From Desulfoluna spongiiphila (GTDB lineage Bacteria > Desulfobacterota > Desulfobacteria > Desulfobacterales > Desulfolunaceae): a stretch of 64,000 nucleotides of DNA. Shown here in pieces: positions 42,025 through 53,444 of this stretch. The stretch is taken from positions 191,554 through 255,553 of the forward strand of contig NZ_FMUX01000008.1 in assembly GCF_900101345.1 (NCBI RefSeq), in the 5' to 3' direction. The translations under genes were made by a program, and so were the position numbers. Position 1 is the first letter of the stretch, and each line of letters starts with the position of its first letter. Below the pieces are notes generated by a model. That model worked only from the letters and a program-made list of their open reading frames with translations. It did not search any database and was not told the origin of the DNA.

Positions 42025-42798
42025 ATGATCCCCTTATCCGTTACCCTGGCCGTCCTCTTTTACGGCCTCTGCGTGGGCAGCTTTCTCAATGTCTGCATCT
42101 ACCGAGTGCCCCTCTCCCGCTCCATTGTGCGCCCTGGCTCTGCCTGCCCCTCCTGCGGGACCGCCATCCGCTGGTACGACAACATCCCCGTGGTGAGCTA
42201 CCTTATATTATTGGGGCGCTGCCGCGCCTGCAAAGCCCGTGTCTCCATCCGATACCCGGCCATCGAGGCGCTGACGGGGGGTGCCGCCCTTGTCTCCCTG
42301 TACGCTTTCGGCCCCAGCGCCAGTGCCCTGGTGCACTTTCTGTTCTACAGCGTCCTCATTACCCTGACTTTCATCGACATCGACCACCGCATCATCCCGG
42401 ATGTGATCTCCCTGCCGGGCATCCCCCTGTTCTTTCTCCTCTCCCTTGCCGTCCCCACCCTCTCCTGGCAGGACGCGGCCCTGGGCATCCTCATCGGGGG
42501 CGGCAGCCTGTGGCTCATCGCCTGGCTGTACGAGCGGGCCACCGGCAAGGCGGGCATGGGGGGAGGCGACGTCAAGCTCCTGGGCATGATGGGGGCCTTT
42601 ATCGGCTGGGAAGGCGTTCTGTTCACCGTGTTTTTTTCGTCCCTCACCGGCAGCGTCATCGGACTCTCCATCATGCTGGCCCAGCGGGGCACCATGAAAA
42701 TGGCCATCCCCTACGGGCCCTTCCTGGCTGCCGGCGGCGTGGTCTACACCCTCTTCGGCGCCCGCCTCATCGGCTGGTACTTTGGCCTCCTGGGATAG
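42025..42798 (+). CDS. pilD: prepilin leader peptidase/N-methyltransferase
   Basis: A 257-residue inner-membrane aspartyl peptidase that cleaves and methylates type IV prepilins and type II pseudopilins. N-terminal SFLNVCIYRVP is followed by the zinc-like cysteine pairs CPSC and CRAC of the methylase region. The two catalytic aspartates lie in FIDIDHRIIPD and in GMGGGDVKLLGMMG. The ATG with AGGA nine bases upstream was preferred; an ATG six codons earlier is possible. Its presence implies that the cell makes pili or a type II system, the natural clients of the PilB-like ATPase 25 kb away. Confidence 0.95.
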   Translation: MIPLSVTLAVLFYGLCVGSFLNVCIYRVPLSRSIVRPGSACPSCGTAIRWYDNIPVVSYLILLGRCRACKARVSIRYPAIEALTGGAALVSLYAFGPSASALVHFLFYSVLITLTFIDIDHRIIPDVISLPGIPLFFLLSLAVPTLSWQDAALGILIGGGSLWLIAWLYERATGKAGMGGGDVKLLGMMGAFIGWEGVLFTVFFSSLTGSVIGLSIMLAQRGTMKMAIPYGPFLAAGGVVYTLFGARLIGWYFGLLG

Positions 42799-42817
42799 AA
42801 GACCATTTAAAAGCGAT

Positions 42818-42900
42818 GCCTCCGGCGGCGAGGTGTGCCACCTCGAAAGCTGGTTGCGAATGCGCTTTCCCCTTCGTCCCTCAGGGAAAATCACATTCGC
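42818..42900 (+). repeat. dispersed palindromic element, copy R3
   Basis: Starts 19 bases after the pilD stop. GCCTCCGGCGGC, then hairpin 1 (CGAGGTG/CACCTCG), then hairpin 2 with arms 42856-42873 and 42883-42900 around TCGTCCCTC. The outer arm reads GCGAATG against CATTCGC, different from R1 but still paired. Confidence 0.85.
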
Positions 42901-42990
42901 CTTTGGTTTTGGTTGGCCTGAATCTGTTTTTTAAAGCCTGTTTATTAAACCCGTCGTTTTAAGATCAGGCAAAAGTTTAGCCACCGGCAA

Positions 42991-43073
42991 GGCCGCGGCG
43001 GCAAGGTGTACCACCTTGAAAACGGGTTGCCGCAGCGCTTTGACCCTCGTGCCTCGGGTCAAAGCGCTGCGGC
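42991..43073 (+). repeat. dispersed palindromic element, copy R4 (perfect 18-bp stem)
   Basis: Hairpin 1 pairs CAAGGTG with CACCTTG. Hairpin 2 is a perfect 18-base inverted repeat (43029-43046 with 43056-43073) around TCGTGCCTC. Tandem with R3, separated by about 90 bases. The lead GCCTCC is altered here to GGCCGCGGCGGC. Confidence 0.85.
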
Positions 43074-43238
43074 ATTTTAAATGGGATTCGTCTGTTTCTT
43101 TCAGGCAACCCCTCACCGGTCCCCATCGATTTATTGCCATCCCCTGGCCAGACGCAGCTGGTACCCTCCTCCCCTTCTCTGCTAAACTGCCATATACACA
43201 CCGTATGTTTCCACCATTACCCCCAAGTGGAGGATGCC

Positions 43239-45236
43239 ATGCCCCCCACCAAAAAAACACAGGGATCGTCCCACCCCATCCTTTCAAGCCTCTCCCCCCT
43301 GGTCTCTCCCAAGGGAAAGGTCGTGAACGCCCGCGAGGCCGCCGAGATAATCCAGAGCGGTGACACCATCGGCTTCGGCGGGTTTGTGGGCATCGGCTTC
43401 CCCGAAGAGTTTGCCGTCACCCTGGAAGAGCGCTTCTTACGCACCGGCTCCCCGTCGGGACTGACCCTCGTCTACGCCGCGGGCATGGGCGACGGCAAAT
43501 CCAAGGGACTCAACCACCTCGGCCGCAAAGGAATGCTGAAACGGGTCATCGGAGGGCACTGGGGACTGGTCCCCGCCCTTCAGGAGCTGGCCGTGGCCAA
43601 TGAAATCGAGGCCTACAACCTTCCCCAGGGCGTGCTCTGCCACCTGTATCGGGACATCGCGGCCGGCCGTCCCGTCACCTTAAGCCGGGTGGGGCTCAAC
43701 ACCTTTGTGGACCCCTGCATCGACGGAGGGAAAATCAACAGCTGCACCCGGGAAGACCTGGTCACCGCCATGACCATTGAAGGACAGCGTTACCTCGCCT
43801 ACAAAACCTTTCCCATCGACGTGGCGGTCATCCGGGGGACCACGGCGGACACCCTGGGAAACATCACCATGGAAAAGGAGGCCCTGGTTCTGGAGAGCCT
43901 GGCCCTGGCCATGGCCGCCAAGAACTCCGGCGGGGTGGTCATCGCCCAGGTCGAGCGCATCGCCGAAAAGAGAACCCTTCCCCCAAAGGCCGTAAAAGTC
44001 CCCGGCATCATGGTGGACAGCGTCTTTGTCTCCAAACCGGAATACCACCACCAGACCTTTGCCGAGGCCTATAACCCCGCCTACAGCGGTGAGGTGCGCA
44101 TCCCCCTGCAACACATGCCGCCCATGGCCCTGACCCCGCGGAAAGTCATCGCGCGCCGCGCCGCCATGGAACTTCGGGTCAACTGTGTCACCAATCTGGG
44201 CATCGGCATGCCCGAGGGGATCGCCTCGGTGGCCCACGAGGAGGGCATCCTCGATTACATCACCCTCACCGCGGAGCCGGGCCTCATCGGCGGGGTCCCC
44301 GCCGGGGGCCTGAGCTTTGGAGCCGGGACCAACCCCGACGCTGTCATCGACCAGCCGGCCCAGTTCGATTTCTACGACGGGGGCGGCCTGGACATCGCCT
44401 TCCTCGGCCTGGCCCAGGCCGATCGCCACGGCAACCTCAACGTGAGCCGATTCGGTCCCCGCATCGCAGGGGCCGGAGGGTTCATCAACATCAGTCAGAA
44501 CGCGCGCCGCGTGGTTTTCACCGGCACCTTCACGGCCAAGGGCCTGGCCGTGGAAATCGCAGAGGGCACCTTGACGATCCGCAACGAAGGAGCCGTTCAA
44601 AAATTCCTGGCCGATGTGGAGCAGGTGACCTTCAGCGGTGACTATGCGCGGGAACGCAACCAGCCGGTTCTCTTTGTCACGGAGCGCTGCGTCTTCTCCC
44701 TCACCGATCACGGGCTGACCCTGACAGAGGTGGCCCCGGGCATCGACCTTGAACGGGACATCCTCTCCCACATGGCCTTTCGCCCCGCCATGCCCGCCCC
44801 GCCCGCCAGGATGGACAGCCGGATTTTTCACCCGGAGCCCATGGGGCTCAAAGAGGACCTCCTCACCGTAAAGCTCAGCGACCGCCTCACCTACCACGAA
44901 GAGTCCAACCTCTTTTTCGTCAATTTTGAGGGCCTGGTGGTGGACTCACGGGACATGATCGACGATATTCGGGACGCGGTGGAAACCAGACTCAAAGAGA
45001 TCAACAAACCGGTCTTTGCCGTGGTCAACTACGACCATTTCCAGATCCACCCCGAGCTCCTGGAGCCCTATACCGCCGTGGTCAAACACATTGTCGCCAC
45101 CTATTACTCAGGGGTCACGCGATACACAACCAGCACCTTCCTGAAAATGAAGCTCAAAGACGCCCTGTCCAAGCGCGGCGTGGCCCCCCATATCTATGAA
45201 ACAGGGGAGGAAGCCGTAAACGTTCTGTTGAAATAA
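43239..45236 (+). CDS. propionate-type acyl-CoA:acetate CoA-transferase with an extra C-terminal domain
   Basis: A 665-residue protein. Its first ~520 residues are a family I CoA-transferase with alpha- and beta-like halves fused ([13 protein letters not shown] at the start, [19 protein letters not shown] at the second half). The catalytic glutamate is Glu346 in [14 protein letters not shown]. Such enzymes move CoA between short-chain acids. After about residue 525 a further 140-residue domain is present ([20 protein letters not shown], then [22 protein letters not shown]), absent from classical propionate CoA-transferase and reminiscent of STAS-like or small alpha/beta domains. GGAGG precedes the ATG. 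Substrate is not fixed by sequence. Confidence 0.85.
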   Translation: MPPTKKTQGSSHPILSSLSPLVSPKGKVVNAREAAEIIQSGDTIGFGGFVGIGFPEEFAVTLEERFLRTGSPSGLTLVYAAGMGDGKSKGLNHLGRKGMLKRVIGGHWGLVPALQELAVANEIEAYNLPQGVLCHLYRDIAAGRPVTLSRVGLNTFVDPCIDGGKINSCTREDLVTAMTIEGQRYLAYKTFPIDVAVIRGTTADTLGNITMEKEALVLESLALAMAAKNSGGVVIAQVERIAEKRTLPPKAVKVPGIMVDSVFVSKPEYHHQTFAEAYNPAYSGEVRIPLQHMPPMALTPRKVIARRAAMELRVNCVTNLGIGMPEGIASVAHEEGILDYITLTAEPGLIGGVPAGGLSFGAGTNPDAVIDQPAQFDFYDGGGLDIAFLGLAQADRHGNLNVSRFGPRIAGAGGFINISQNARRVVFTGTFTAKGLAVEIAEGTLTIRNEGAVQKFLADVEQVTFSGDYARERNQPVLFVTERCVFSLTDHGLTLTEVAPGIDLERDILSHMAFRPAMPAPPARMDSRIFHPEPMGLKEDLLTVKLSDRLTYHEESNLFFVNFEGLVVDSRDMIDDIRDAVETRLKEINKPVFAVVNYDHFQIHPELLEPYTAVVKHIVATYYSGVTRYTTSTFLKMKLKDALSKRGVAPHIYETGEEAVNVLLK

Positions 45237-45564
45237 ACCGGCCCCAAAAAAAACCGAGGGTAACCAAACCGCGCCCAAGGCCTGAAAAGCCTTTCAAAGC
45301 GGCGTTTCTTCGCGTATTATCCCGACAAATTGTGGGGTACTCAACGGCTACGCAGCAGCACGTTCCTCCGGAGAACCGGATGAACCGACGGTTTCCAGGG
45401 CCTACCCTGTCGCGGGCGAAAGAGCCAAAAAGGCGCAAAGGCAACACACTGAATTAATTTGATTTAAGCACGAAAACGCGATCAGAATTCCATACCGGAT
45501 ATACTGTTTACTCATCCATCCACAGTGTGCCCCTGTGACGGGTTATTCATCATTGTCAAACCTT

Positions 45565-45602
45565 AAAGAGCCCATATATCAAGTCTTTTGGGCTTTTTTT
45601 TT
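45565..45602 (+). terminator. terminator before the HU gene
   Basis: AAAGAGCCCA and TGGGCTTTTT arms with a 14-base loop run into a tract of about ten T. It insulates the HU promoter from upstream transcripts. The 45237-45564 stretch before it holds no gene that I can support. Confidence 0.7.
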
Positions 45603-45623
45603 GACATCCAACTCAATTATTGC

Positions 45624-45652
45624 TTGACACTTAGAAACCAAATAAGTACGTT
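45624..45652 (+). promoter_or_regulatory. promoter of the HU gene
   Basis: A perfect TTGACA is followed 17 bases later by TACGTT, about 155 bases upstream of the start codon. A second TTGACA at 45601 has no matching -10. Confidence 0.5.
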
Positions 45653-45807
45653 GATCTTCAAAAAAGGCCGTCAATATTGGACTTCGCCTTTCCAGATAGG
45701 ATACTCACTGCTTGTCGTATCCTGATTTTCCCGATATACACTGCGTATTTAAAAGCACCGTAAGCAAGCCGTTGTTTAAAACCCACTTACAAAAAGGAGA
45801 TTCAAGG

Positions 45808-46077
45808 ATGAACAAAGGTGATCTCGTCAACGAAGTTGCAAAAGTTGTCAGCTCCAAGAAAGAAGCTCAGGCAGCCGTAGATTGTGTCCTTTCCACCATC
45901 ACCGATGCCCTCACCGGTAACGATGCCGTAACCCTCGTGGGCTTCGGCACCTTCAAGGCCGTTGAGCGTAAAGCCCGCAAAGGCCGAAACCCCCAGACCG
46001 GTCAGGAAATCAGCATTGACGCACGCAAGGTTCCCAAGTTTGTACCTGGCAAGGCTCTGAAAGACGCTTTGAAGTAG
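45808..46077 (+). CDS. hup: HU-family nucleoid DNA-binding protein
   Basis: An 89-residue histone-like dimer that bends DNA. It starts MNKGDLVNEVAKVVSSKKEA and has the diagnostic VTLVGFGTFKAVERKARKGRNPQTG with the flexible arm and its Pro. AAAAAGGAG lies before the ATG. HU versus IHF-type cannot be fully told, but the 'GRNPQTG' arm favours HU. The gene is monocistronic with its own promoter and a likely terminator. Confidence 0.95.
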   Translation: MNKGDLVNEVAKVVSSKKEAQAAVDCVLSTITDALTGNDAVTLVGFGTFKAVERKARKGRNPQTGQEISIDARKVPKFVPGKALKDALK

Positions 46078-46095
46078 GCGGACGACTGTTTTTCC

Positions 46096-46127
46096 GTGTC
46101 CGTCTGTCTACACTACCAGGCGGACAC
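46096..46127 (+). terminator. terminator of the HU gene
   Basis: A GTGTCCG/CGGACAC stem with an 18-base loop is followed by ACTTTT, 18 bases after the stop codon. The remaining stretch to 46384 shows nothing I can assign. Confidence 0.5.
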
Positions 46128-46384
46128 ACTTTTCGCCGTTACCCCTTTTCCTTTTCGCCGATTCGCATACCCCGTAGCAATTCCCCGCAAAACACATTCC
46201 AACCCGTCGTTTTTCCCGGCTATCGTCTCATCACAACCTGATTCGCGTCATCCCTGCCCTTAAAGTCATTGCTGTCCGCCCGTCTATGGCTTTGATTTTT
46301 ACCCGGCCATGTGGTAGATGAATCCCATGTCCCTGCGGCCGCTGCCGCACCCGAAAGAAACTGGTTAACAGAAGGAATTTCCCG

Positions 46385-47149
46385 TTGGTCACACCACCCG
46401 TTGACGACTCCGTGCTCAAGCCAGGAACAGGCATTGACCTTGTCATAAACCTGAACAGCCTGCACCCTGTTTCCTACGCCTCTGTCATTTTTGAGGCGGA
46501 CCCGGACACCAGGCACCTGGTTGTGGCGGCCACAGGGGGAACCTGCAACCCCGATGAAACGGGCACGCATCAGTTCCACGTAAGCACCATGGTCCGCATG
46601 GGATCCGGTGAAAAAAAACGGGTCGGGTTCCCCTGCCAGGTCATCAAGACACTGCCCGGTTACCGCCTGGCCAACGGCAACACCACCCTGGCCCTCTCCC
46701 TGAGCTACGCCCCCACCCCGGAAGATGTCAACGTGCGGTCCGCCTTTCGCTACATCCCCACGGCCACCCACGAAGTCCTTGGGAAACTCGTCATCGGCGG
46801 CCATGATTTTTTCTCTGGCAAGCAGTTCCGCGTCTGCAACATCTCCACCACCGGGGTCGGCCTTGTCATCCCCCGCCTCCTCGGCAAGGGGAAAAACCCC
46901 TTGGCCGCGCTGGAATCAGGGCACATTGCCCGGCTGGGCATTGTCCTCCGGGACCACTCCCAAAAAAAAGAGCAGCTCCATACCATGGACACTGCCCTTT
47001 CGGTGGTTCGCGTGAACCGCCGATTCAATGAACTCTCCCTGTTTGCAGGGTGCCGCTTCACCCGCCTGAAAAGCGCGGATGAAGAGGTGCTTAGCCACTT
47101 CATCCACAACGCCCAGCTCCACGAGATCCGCAGCCTTACCCACACCTGA
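46385..47149 (+). CDS. YcgR-like protein with N-terminal barrel and PilZ domain
   Basis: A 254-residue protein. The N-terminal half (GTGIDLVINLNSLHPVSYAS, later MVRMGSGEKKRVGFPCQVIK) fits a YcgR-N-type barrel. The C-terminal half is a PilZ domain with VCNISTTGVGLVI as the N-x-S-x-x-G motif, preceded by RSAFRYIP in place of the usual RxxxR block. The arginine pair is weak (R-x-x-x-R is not clear), so c-di-GMP binding is uncertain. A TTG start with AAGGA eight bases upstream was chosen; a GTG nine codons later is possible. It ends only eight bases from the converging uvrC. Confidence 0.72.
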   Translation: MVTPPVDDSVLKPGTGIDLVINLNSLHPVSYASVIFEADPDTRHLVVAATGGTCNPDETGTHQFHVSTMVRMGSGEKKRVGFPCQVIKTLPGYRLANGNTTLALSLSYAPTPEDVNVRSAFRYIPTATHEVLGKLVIGGHDFFSGKQFRVCNISTTGVGLVIPRLLGKGKNPLAALESGHIARLGIVLRDHSQKKEQLHTMDTALSVVRVNRRFNELSLFAGCRFTRLKSADEEVLSHFIHNAQLHEIRSLTHT

Positions 47150-47157
47150 GCCAGCCG

Positions 47158-48984
47158 TCACTCAAGGGCGCGCCCAATGGCCTCGGCGATCTCCGGCGTG
47201 ATGCCGGGCAAGTTAGCCAGCTCCTCTGCGGAAGCAGCCTTCATGGCCGTGATCCCTCCGAAATGCTTGAGAAGCATGGTCTTCCTCTTCTTCCCCACCC
47301 CAGGCACATCATCCAGTTTCGATGACACCGATCGCTTCCCGCGCACACGGCGCTGAAAGGTGATGGCAAACCGGTGCACCTCGTCCCGCATCCGCTGTAG
47401 AAAAAGGAGCAGATCGGGTTGAAGGCCCATGTTCACAGGGTTGGATCGGCCGGGAAGGTAGATTTTATCCTGGGTCTCTCCGGCCTCTTCGCGCATCTTG
47501 GCGATGCCGATCACCGTAAAGGCCCCGAGAAGCCCCAGCTCCTCCAGGACCCGGGTCGCCACGTTGAGCTGGCCCTTGCCCCCGTCCACCATGAGAAGGT
47601 CGGGAAGGGGGTCGCGCTTGGCCGGGTCCCCGAACCGCCGGGTGAGCACCTCGGCCATGGAGGCGTAATCGTCGTAGCGGGTGTCGGCCTTGATGCGAAA
47701 GGTGCGGTAGTCGCTTTTTTTCGGGCGCCCGTTTTCAAACACCACCATGCCCGAGACAGGATCGTTGCCGGCCGTGTTGGAGTTGTCGTAGGACTCGATG
47801 CGCTCGGGAAGCCGATCCATGCCGAGGCGCTTCATGAGGTTTTCCAGCACCTGGCGATCGGCGTCCGCCCCCGAGATGATCTCTGCAAGCCGCTTTTCGC
47901 CGTTTTTACGCGCCATGGACATGAGCTTGGCCTTCTCCCCCCGGGAAGGAAAAAGAAGCCGCACACGGCGCCCGGCTGTCTCCCTAAGATGATCGGACAC
48001 CGTCTCGGCCCCGTCAAAACGATGGGAGACCAGGACCTCGGCAGGGGCCGCATGCTTTTCGTAGTACTGGCAGATGAAATTCTCCGCCACCTCCTCGGGC
48101 CCGGCCATGGTCTCCAGAAGGTGAACACTCCGGCTCCCCAGAAGGACCCCGCCCCGGACCTGCATCAGGGTGATGCACACCGCCGGTCCCTGCATGCAGA
48201 TGTCCACCACATCCCGATCGGCCATGTCCGTTGCAACCACCACCTGCTTTTCAAGGGTCTTCTCCACGGCAAAGAGGCGATCCCTCAGCTCGGCCGCTTC
48301 CTCGAAACGCTCCTCAGATGCGCAGCGCACCATCTCCGAACGCAGGCTCTCCACCAGCTCCGGGGTGCGTCCTTTTAGAAACAGAATCACCTGGGAGACC
48401 ATCTCCATGTATGCCTCTCGGGAGACCTCCAGGCAGCACGGGGCCAGGCAAAGGCCCATCTGGTGGTTGAGACAGGGCCGGGTCCTGCTCTTGAGGGTGC
48501 TGCAGGTGCATTTCCTCAGCTTGAAATGGCGATTGATGAACTTGACGGTGGCGTGGACGGCCGACGACGAGGTGTAGGGCCCGAAGTAGAAGGCCCCGTC
48601 TTTTTCAATGCGGCGCACGACGGTAAGTCCCGGCCACTCGTCGTTTAAGTCGATGCGCAGGGAGGGGTAGCGCTTGTCGTCTTTCAAGATGACGTTGTAC
48701 CGGGGCTTGTGGCGGGTGATGAGGATGCTTTCGAGGATCAGCGCCTCTTTTTCCGTGGCCGTAACCACCGTATCCAGGGCCACCACTTTCCGCACCAGGG
48801 CCGCGGTCTTGGGATCGGTGTGGCTGCGGTTGAAGTAGCTGGAGACCCTCTTTTTGAGGTTCTTGGCCTTGCCCACATAGATAACAACGCCCTTTTCGTC
48901 TTTGAACCGATAGACCCCCGGGTCCGTCACAAGACAGTGGAGCTGCTCGGCCAGGGCCTCCGGTACCATGATCCCCTGGTTCAC
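47158..48984 (-). CDS. uvrC: UvrABC excinuclease subunit C
   Basis: A 608-residue nuclease that makes both incisions in nucleotide excision repair. GIY-YIG domain at the N-terminus ([20 protein letters not shown]), a cysteine cluster ([20 protein letters not shown]), the UVR motif region, the RNase-H-like catalytic domain ([20 protein letters not shown], then [12 protein letters not shown]) and a C-terminal helix-hairpin-helix ([20 protein letters not shown]). The GTG start overlaps the uvrB stop (GTGA). An ATG five codons in is the alternative. Confidence 0.96.
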   Translation of the reverse strand: MNQGIMVPEALAEQLHCLVTDPGVYRFKDEKGVVIYVGKAKNLKKRVSSYFNRSHTDPKTAALVRKVVALDTVVTATEKEALILESILITRHKPRYNVILKDDKRYPSLRIDLNDEWPGLTVVRRIEKDGAFYFGPYTSSSAVHATVKFINRHFKLRKCTCSTLKSRTRPCLNHQMGLCLAPCCLEVSREAYMEMVSQVILFLKGRTPELVESLRSEMVRCASEERFEEAAELRDRLFAVEKTLEKQVVVATDMADRDVVDICMQGPAVCITLMQVRGGVLLGSRSVHLLETMAGPEEVAENFICQYYEKHAAPAEVLVSHRFDGAETVSDHLRETAGRRVRLLFPSRGEKAKLMSMARKNGEKRLAEIISGADADRQVLENLMKRLGMDRLPERIESYDNSNTAGNDPVSGMVVFENGRPKKSDYRTFRIKADTRYDDYASMAEVLTRRFGDPAKRDPLPDLLMVDGGKGQLNVATRVLEELGLLGAFTVIGIAKMREEAGETQDKIYLPGRSNPVNMGLQPDLLLFLQRMRDEVHRFAITFQRRVRGKRSVSSKLDDVPGVGKKRKTMLLKHFGGITAMKAASAEELANLPGITPEIAEAIGRALE

Positions 48985-50981
48985 GACGCCTCCCCCATGC
49001 GCTTTCGGATTTCCTGGATCTGATCCCGCAGCCGGGCAGCTTTTTCAAACTCCAGGTTGCGGGCCGCCTCCTGCATGGAAGCCTCCAGGGTGCTGAGAAG
49101 GGCCCCGTCGTCCATGCCCTCCCCGCCATACTCGCTCATCTCCTCCATGACGTTGTCATCGGCGGTTTCGTCATCAAACTGATAGAGGTCCCCGAAGCTG
49201 TTCTGGATCTCCCGCGTAATGGTTGCCGGAACAATGCCGTGCTTTTCGTTGTGAGCCATCTGAATGGCCCGGCGGCGTTTGGTCTCGTCCATGGCGTACT
49301 GCATGGATCCCGTGACTTTGTCTCCGTAGAGGATCACCTTCCCGTTGGCGTTTCGTGCCGCCCTGCCGCAGGTCTGGACCAGGGATCGCTCCGACCGGAG
49401 AAAGCCTTCCTTATCGGCGTCCAGCACCGCCACCAGGGAGACCTCCGGGATATCCAGCCCCTCCCGCAGGAGGTTGATGCCCACCAGCACGTCAAACTTG
49501 CCCAGGCGAAGGTCCCGGACGATCTCGATACGCTCCATGGTCTTGACGTCCGAATGCATGTACCGCACCCGCACCCCGAGGTCGGTGAGGTAATCGGTGA
49601 GGTCCTCGGCCATGCGCTTGGTCAGGGTGGTGACCAGCACCCGCTCCCGGGCCGCCAGGCGCTTGCGGATCTCTTCATAGAGGTCGTCCACCTGGTTCTC
49701 GGCAGGCTTCACCTGGATTTCAGGATCCACAAGCCCCGTGGGACGGACGATCTGCTCCACCACCACCCCGTCGGCAACCTCCATCTCATAGTCCGCCGGG
49801 GTGGCGGAAACAAAAATGGCCTGGCCGCGTTTTTTCTCAAACTCCTCAAACTGCAGGGGACGGTTGTCAAGGGCCGAAGGCAGGCGAAAGCCGAAGCCCA
49901 CCAGGGTCTCCTTGCGGGACCGGTCCCCCTTGTACATGGCACGGACCTGCGGAAGGGCGATGTGGCTCTCATCCACCATCAAAATGAAATCATCCGGAAA
50001 GTAGTCCAGGAGGGTGGGAGGCGCCTCACCGGCCTTGCGCCCTGAGAGGTACCTGGAGTAGTTCTCGATGCCGTTGCAGTAGCCTATCTCCCGGAGCATC
50101 TCCAGGTCCAGATGGGTCCGCTCGTCGATGCGCTGGGCCTCGATAAGCTTGTTGAGGCGGTGGAAGTGGTCCACACGGTCCTTGAGTTCCCCTTCCACCT
50201 CGGTGACCATCTGCTTGAGGGTACTCTTCCGGGTCACGTAATGGCTGGCCGGATAGATGACGGTGCGCTTGAGTTTACGCAGGGTCTTGCCGGTGAGGGG
50301 GTCAAACTCGGCCAGGGTATCGATCTCGTCTCCGAAAAATTCCACCCGTACGGCCACCTTCTCCTCGTAGGCGGGAAAAATTTCCACGCGGTCCCCCCGG
50401 ACACGGAAGGATCCACGGTGAAAATCGATGTCGCTGCGCTCGTACTGGATGGAGACAAGGTCCGTGAGCAGGGACTCCCGGCTCCGCTCATCCCCTGTAG
50501 TAAGCTCCACCCTCAGGGCCAGGTAATCCTCCGGTGCCCCGAGGCCGTAAATACACGAGACGCTGGCCACCACGATGACATCCCGCCGGGACAACACGTT
50601 GCGGGTGGCCGAATGGCGCATCTTGTCGATGAGCTCATTGATGGCCGAATCTTTCTGGATGTAGGTGTCGCTGCTCGGGATATACGCTTCCGGCTGGTAG
50701 TAGTCGTAATAACTGACAAAATACTCCACGGCATTGTCCGGAAACAGCTCCCGGAACTCGCTGTAGAGCTGAGCCGCAAGGATCTTGTTGGGGGCCAGCA
50801 CCAGGGTCGGACGCTGCATCTGCTCCACCACATGGGCCATGGTAAAGGTCTTGCCCGACCCCGTCACCCCCAGCAGCACCTGGTTGGCGGTTCCCTTTTT
50901 CAGCTCCTTCACCAGGCGACGGATCGCCTTGGGCTGGTCGCCCTGGGGGGTGAATGAGGATACAATCTTGAATGTTTCCAT
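48981..50981 (-). CDS. uvrB: UvrABC excinuclease subunit B
   Basis: A 666-residue helicase-like damage verifier. Walker [17 protein letters not shown], the beta-hairpin that clamps damaged DNA ([20 protein letters not shown]), helicase motifs ([34 protein letters not shown]) and the C-terminal UVR domain ([20 protein letters not shown]). The start [20 protein letters not shown] is the usual one. It overlaps uvrC, which is a compact arrangement not seen in E. coli. Confidence 0.97.
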   Translation of the reverse strand: METFKIVSSFTPQGDQPKAIRRLVKELKKGTANQVLLGVTGSGKTFTMAHVVEQMQRPTLVLAPNKILAAQLYSEFRELFPDNAVEYFVSYYDYYQPEAYIPSSDTYIQKDSAINELIDKMRHSATRNVLSRRDVIVVASVSCIYGLGAPEDYLALRVELTTGDERSRESLLTDLVSIQYERSDIDFHRGSFRVRGDRVEIFPAYEEKVAVRVEFFGDEIDTLAEFDPLTGKTLRKLKRTVIYPASHYVTRKSTLKQMVTEVEGELKDRVDHFHRLNKLIEAQRIDERTHLDLEMLREIGYCNGIENYSRYLSGRKAGEAPPTLLDYFPDDFILMVDESHIALPQVRAMYKGDRSRKETLVGFGFRLPSALDNRPLQFEEFEKKRGQAIFVSATPADYEMEVADGVVVEQIVRPTGLVDPEIQVKPAENQVDDLYEEIRKRLAARERVLVTTLTKRMAEDLTDYLTDLGVRVRYMHSDVKTMERIEIVRDLRLGKFDVLVGINLLREGLDIPEVSLVAVLDADKEGFLRSERSLVQTCGRAARNANGKVILYGDKVTGSMQYAMDETKRRRAIQMAHNEKHGIVPATITREIQNSFGDLYQFDDETADDNVMEEMSEYGGEGMDDGALLSTLEASMQEAARNLEFEKAARLRDQIQEIRKRMGEAS

Positions 50982-51027
50982 GACGAAATAACCTGCCTGT
51001 CCATGGGGCACCCGGAGGGGATGCCAT

Positions 51028-51064
51028 AAAAAAAAGCGGGCCGATGACCGGACCGCTTTTTTTT
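51028..51064. terminator. rho-independent terminator after cysS
   Basis: AAAAAAGCGG and CCGCTTTTTT arms with inner CCG/CGG pairing; T-runs on both strands. It separates cysS from the uvrB-uvrC unit, which therefore needs its own promoter. Confidence 0.85.
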
Positions 51065-51099
51065 GATTGATGGTCCCGGAGGGATGAAAGGCGCCTTGC

Positions 51100-52542
51100 C
51101 TAGTCCATCACCTTCCAGGTGGTACCGCCGGCGCCGTCTTCGATGGCGACCCCCATGGCGGTGAGTTCTTCGCGGATCTCATCGGCCCGCTGAAAGTTCT
51201 TTGCCTTGCGGACCTCTGCCCGCTCCTGGATCAGGGCCTCCACGCGGGTGGCGTCCACCCCGGCCTTGTCCTTCTTGGCGTCGAAGTACTCATAGGGGTT
51301 TTCATTGAGCACCCCGAGGATATTGGCCATCTTAAAGAGGTCCACCATGAGCCCGTCGATTTCGATCTTGGACTCAAAGGCGTTCTCGTCGGTCATCTCG
51401 TCGATGGCGCGGTTGGTGGCCCGAAGGGCTTCAAAAAGAGCCGCCGTGCCCCGGGCCGAGTTGAAGTCGTCTTCCATGCCCTCGCAGAACTCCCGGAAGA
51501 GGTCCCCGAACTTGTTGTTGAACGACTGAAGACGCAGGATGCTCAGGTTACCGAACTCATCGGACACGCGCCGCAACAGGGCGTAGAGCTTGTCGAGGTT
51601 GCCGGCCGCCTCTTTCATGGCCTGCTCGTTGTAATCGATGGGGCTGCGGTAATGATTGGACAGCAGGAAGAGACGCACCGCCTCGGGATGATAGGCCTTG
51701 AGGACATCCTTGATCATGGTGGTGTTGCCCAGGGACTTGGACATCTTTTCGGCGTTGATGTTCACAAAGCCGTTGTGCATCCAGTACTTGACAAAGGGGG
51801 CGTCAAAGGCTGCCTCGGACTGGGCGATCTCGTTCTCATGGTGGGGAAAGATCAGGTCCTTGCCGCCGCCGTGGATGTCGATGGTCTCCCCCAGGAGCCG
51901 GGAGCTCATGGCCGAGCACTCAATGTGCCATCCGGGGCGTCCCATGCCCCAGGGGCTTTCCCAGGCGGGTTCACCCGGTTTCTGGGCTTTCCAGAGTGCA
52001 AAATCAAAGGGATTTTCCTTGCGGTCGTCCACCTCGATGCGGGCCCCGGCCTCCATGTCTTCCAGCTTCCGGCCGGAGAGCTTTCCGTACCCGTCAAAGG
52101 AGGTGACGCGGAAATAGACGTCCCCGTCCACGGGGTAGGCCTTGCCCTTGTCGATGAGACGCGAAATAAGGGCAATGATGTCGTCGATGTGTTCCGTGGC
52201 CAGGGGGGCCAGATCCGGACGTTTCACATGCAGGGCATCCATGTCCCGATGGAACTCGTCCATGTATTTTTCCGCCACGGCCTTGGCCGTCACCCCGAGC
52301 TGCTCGGCACGGTTGATGATCTTGTCGTCGATGTCGGTGAAGTTCCGAGCGTAGGTCACATCCAGGCCCAGGCCTTTGAGGTAGCGGTACACCACGTCGA
52401 AGAAGATGACGGATCGGGCATGACCGATGTGGCTGGAGTCGTAGACCGTAGGCCCACAGACGTACATCTTGACCTCGCCCTCTTCGATGGGTTGAAACTC
52501 TTCTTTCTGTCCGGACAATGTGTTGTAAATGCGAAGCGCCAT
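51100..52542 (-). CDS. cysS: cysteinyl-tRNA synthetase
   Basis: A 480-residue class I synthetase. [16 protein letters not shown] holds the zinc Cys and the HIGH motif, [10 protein letters not shown] the metal-binding Cys/His, and KMSKSLGN the KMSKS loop. The C-terminal helical anticodon region ends with the small [16 protein letters not shown] block. Length and order are standard. ispF lies upstream on the same strand with a gap of about 170 bases. Confidence 0.97.
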   Translation of the reverse strand: MALRIYNTLSGQKEEFQPIEEGEVKMYVCGPTVYDSSHIGHARSVIFFDVVYRYLKGLGLDVTYARNFTDIDDKIINRAEQLGVTAKAVAEKYMDEFHRDMDALHVKRPDLAPLATEHIDDIIALISRLIDKGKAYPVDGDVYFRVTSFDGYGKLSGRKLEDMEAGARIEVDDRKENPFDFALWKAQKPGEPAWESPWGMGRPGWHIECSAMSSRLLGETIDIHGGGKDLIFPHHENEIAQSEAAFDAPFVKYWMHNGFVNINAEKMSKSLGNTTMIKDVLKAYHPEAVRLFLLSNHYRSPIDYNEQAMKEAAGNLDKLYALLRRVSDEFGNLSILRLQSFNNKFGDLFREFCEGMEDDFNSARGTAALFEALRATNRAIDEMTDENAFESKIEIDGLMVDLFKMANILGVLNENPYEYFDAKKDKAGVDATRVEALIQERAEVRKAKNFQRADEIREELTAMGVAIEDGAGGTTWKVMD

Positions 52543-52714
52543 GCTCAGTTCACCGTCTCTTCTCTGTCGTTATCATTCGGGCACGCTGTGTGCCGCCTTA
52601 TCTGTAAACGAAGGCGCCGTTTTTCCGGCGCCCACCGCTTGAGCCCCGTCAGAGGGGCATATTCTGTCAAAACCAACTAAGATAATCATCATGATTGCCC
52701 CCGCTGTCAAGGCA

Positions 52715-53197
52715 TCATGCGTCATCCGTTTTTTTTATAAGGGCCGCACACTGGGCTGCCATGCCCTCCCCGCGGCCCACAGGCCCCAGCCCTTCGGTGG
52801 TGGTGGCCTTGATATTGACCTCCCCGGGGTCCAGGCAGAGCACCTCGGCAATGTTCTCCCGCATGGCCGCTTTGTACGGAGAGATCTTCGGCCTCTCGGC
52901 CAGGAGGGTGGCGTCAATGTTCACCACCTCATACCCCTTCTCCCCCACCAGCGCCACGCAATGGGCCAGCAGCACCAGGCTGCTGATCCCCTTGAACCGG
53001 GGGTCGCTGTCCGGGAAATGCTCCCCGATGTCCCCCAGGCCTGCCGCCCCCAAAAGGGCGTCACACACCGCATGGAGCAGTACATCGGCATCGGAATGCC
53101 CCAGGAGCCCTTTCTCATAAGGCACCGTCACCCCGCCCAGAATCAGCTCTCGCCCTTCCACCAGGCGGTGGACATCATACCCTTTTCCTATTCGCAT
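52715..53197 (-). CDS. ispF: 2-C-methyl-D-erythritol 2,4-cyclodiphosphate synthase
   Basis: A 160-residue trimeric MEP-pathway enzyme. The metal-binding [11 protein letters not shown] (Asp and His), the [19 protein letters not shown] active-site block and [17 protein letters not shown] are all present. Start [13 protein letters not shown] is the typical one. In many bacteria ispF is fused to or next to ispD; no ispD is visible here. Confidence 0.96.
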   Translation of the reverse strand: MRIGKGYDVHRLVEGRELILGGVTVPYEKGLLGHSDADVLLHAVCDALLGAAGLGDIGEHFPDSDPRFKGISSLVLLAHCVALVGEKGYEVVNIDATLLAERPKISPYKAAMRENIAEVLCLDPGEVNIKATTTEGLGPVGRGEGMAAQCAALIKKTDDA

Positions 53198-53205
53198 CAC
53201 GTTTT

Positions 53206-53289
53206 GCCTCCGGCGGCCAGGGGATGATCCCCTGGACCCCAAGCTCGCGAATGCTCCCGGCCTTCGTTCCTCAGGCCGATCGCATTCGC
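53206..53289 (+). repeat. dispersed palindromic element, copy R5
   Basis: GCCTCCGGCGGC, hairpin 1 with changed arms (CCAGGGG/CCCCTGG), hairpin 2 arms 53247-53263 and 53273-53289 around the constant TCGTTCCTC. Here the outer arms read GCGAATGCTCCCGGCCT with a matching partner. It lies between ispF and glnS. Confidence 0.85.
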
Positions 53290-53444
53290 TGACGGGCTGC
53301 GCCCGTGATTTATGGCATCGGTAGACGTCATCCCCGGCTGATTAATATAGTGAAAACCTATAATCAACTTTCCGCAGGAGCAGACAAAGCCTTTCAAGTT
53401 ATCCTGCAACCGGGGCCCAACCCATCACCCCAAAACCTGTTTAT

